Origin: Flavobacteriaceae bacterium
GTDB taxonomy: Bacteria > Bacteroidota > Bacteroidia > Flavobacteriales > Flavobacteriaceae
Assembly: GCA_016763715.1 (NCBI GenBank)
Contig: JAESTG010000271.1
Coordinates: 1 to 6,959 of the forward strand
Direction: 5' to 3'
Length of the DNA stretch: 6,959 nt
A program made the position numbers and the translations under genes. Each line of letters opens with the position of its first letter. Position 1 is the first letter of the stretch. This document shows positions 5,846-6,959 of the stretch, in pieces. A model generated the notes under the pieces. The model did not search any database. It was given only the letters and a program-made list of their open reading frames with translations, and had not been told where the DNA came from.

Positions 5846-6959
5846 TTAGTCTCTTAATAGACCTCTTGAAATTACAATTTTTTGAATTTCGCTAGTTCCT
5901 TCGTAAATCTGTGTAACCTTGGCATCTCTCATAAAGCGTTCAACGTGGTACTCTTTTACAAAGCCATTTCCTCCATGTATTTGTACCGCTTCTACGGTGG
6001 TGTCCATCGCTACTTTACTAGCATATAGTTTGGCCATGGCTCCGCTCATATCGTAATTATTGCCTTGATCTTTGTCCCATGCCGCTTTCAACACAAGGTG
6101 GCGTGCCGCTTCAATTTCGGTGTGCATATCGGCCAATTTGAAGGCTATAGCTTGGTGGTTACAAATTTCGGTTCCAAAAGATTTGCGAATTTTTGAATAG
6201 TCACGTGCCATTTCATAAGCACCACCAGCAATTCCTAATGCCTGTGCAGCGATTCCAATACGACCACCAGCTAGCGTTTTCATTGCAAACTTAAAACCGA
6301 AGCCGTCTTTACCAATTCTATTTTCCTTCGGTACTTTTACATCGTTGAAGTTAAGAGAGTGAGTGTCACTTCCACGAATTCCCAATTTGTCTTCTTTGGG
6401 ACCGACTTCGAAACCTTCCCATCCTTTTTCTACGATGAAGGCATTGATGCCTTTATGTTTTTTCTCTTTGTCTGTTTGAGCGATTACTAAATAAAAATCT
6501 GCGGTTCCTCCATTGGTAATCCAGTTTTTGGTTCCGTTTAGAAGGTAATGGTCACCCATATCGATAGCGGTTGTCTTCTGTGAAGTTGCATCACTACCTG
6601 CTTCTGGTTCACTCAGACAAAAGGCTCCGAGAGATTGGCCCGTAGCTAATTTGGTTAAGTATTTTTGTTTTTGCTCCTCTGTCCCGTAGGCTTCTAAACC
6701 ATAACATACTAAGGAGTTGTTTACAGAAACAATGACCGAAGCTGAGGCATCGATTTTGCTTAATTCCTCCACGGCCAAGACATAGGAAACAGTGTCCATT
6801 CCACCTCCGCCATATTGTGGATCTACCATCATTCCTAAAAAGCCAAGTTCGCCCATTTTTTTTACCTGTTTGGTTGGGAATTGCTGCTTGTTATCACGCT
6901 CAATTACGCCTGGGAATAATTCGGTTTTTGCGAAATCACGAGCTGCATCGCGAATCATC
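5846..6959 (-). CDS. Acyl-CoA dehydrogenase, short-chain type, N-terminus cut by window edge
   Basis: An FAD enzyme that oxidises acyl-CoA to trans-2-enoyl-CoA and passes electrons to electron-transfer flavoprotein, in beta-oxidation or branched-chain amino-acid breakdown. Numbering from the first visible Met, signature 1 is LSEPEAGSD (115-123), signature 2 begins QIHGGNGF (326-333) and continues to D345, and the catalytic base is E353 in QIYEGTSEIQ. An arginine and FG pair of the FAD-binding type lies in RKSFG (258-262), and GGRIGIAAQALGIA (231-244) is typical of butyryl/short-chain members. The exact acyl chain cannot be read from the sequence. The Met at 6958 (MIRDAARDF) is internal to the family alignment. 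Members are about 380 aa, so roughly ten residues and the true start lie beyond the edge. The gene is intact as far as seen and about 400 bases from the next one, so it is probably a separate transcription unit. Confidence 0.96.
   Translation of the reverse strand, partial: MIRDAARDFAKTELFPGVIERDNKQQFPTKQVKKMGELGFLGMMVDPQYGGGGMDTVSYVLAVEELSKIDASASVIVSVNNSLVCYGLEAYGTEEQKQKYLTKLATGQSLGAFCLSEPEAGSDATSQKTTAIDMGDHYLLNGTKNWITNGGTADFYLVIAQTDKEKKHKGINAFIVEKGWEGFEVGPKEDKLGIRGSDTHSLNFNDVKVPKENRIGKDGFGFKFAMKTLAGGRIGIAAQALGIAGGAYEMARDYSKIRKSFGTEICNHQAIAFKLADMHTEIEAARHLVLKAAWDKDQGNNYDMSGAMAKLYASKVAMDTTVEAVQIHGGNGFVKEYHVERFMRDAKVTQIYEGTSEIQKIVISRGLLRD

Overview
The window looks like chromosomal DNA of a Bacteroidota bacterium, most likely a member of the Flavobacteriaceae. 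The reasons are the AT-rich composition, gene starts without a clear purine-rich Shine-Dalgarno sequence, and the flavobacterial look of the proteins. This is a judgement from reading; no database was searched.

All five genes lie on the minus strand, so transcription runs from right to left. At the right edge (5846-6959) is almost all of a short-chain-type acyl-CoA dehydrogenase with both family signatures and the catalytic glutamate. Its true start lies just outside the window. A non-coding gap of about 400 bases follows (5449-5845). It holds a weak candidate terminator, a GC-richer segment with short hairpins, and a stretch that resembles the D-arm of a tRNA but cannot form a whole tRNA.

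The rest (1-5448) is a co-oriented block of four genes: a long coiled-coil protein (448 aa), an unrecognised soluble protein (350 aa), a 653-aa AAA+ ATPase, and an unrecognised protein cut by the left edge (330 codons visible). The last three are separated by only 1 and 2 bases, which strongly suggests one operon with coupled translation. The ATPase has a classical-AAA core (Walker A, aromatic pore loop, sensor 1, arginine fingers, sensor-2-like helix) behind a large N-terminal region I cannot assign. Its Walker B motif is unusual.

My reading is that these four genes encode an uncharacterised AAA+ remodelling machine. The coiled-coil protein would be its partner, scaffold or substrate, and the two unassigned proteins would be adaptors or subunits. 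The sequence supports the ATPase assignment and the operon. The cellular role is unknown. I see no nuclease, protease, toxin, transposase, integrase or CRISPR array, so nothing marks the block as a defence island or mobile element.
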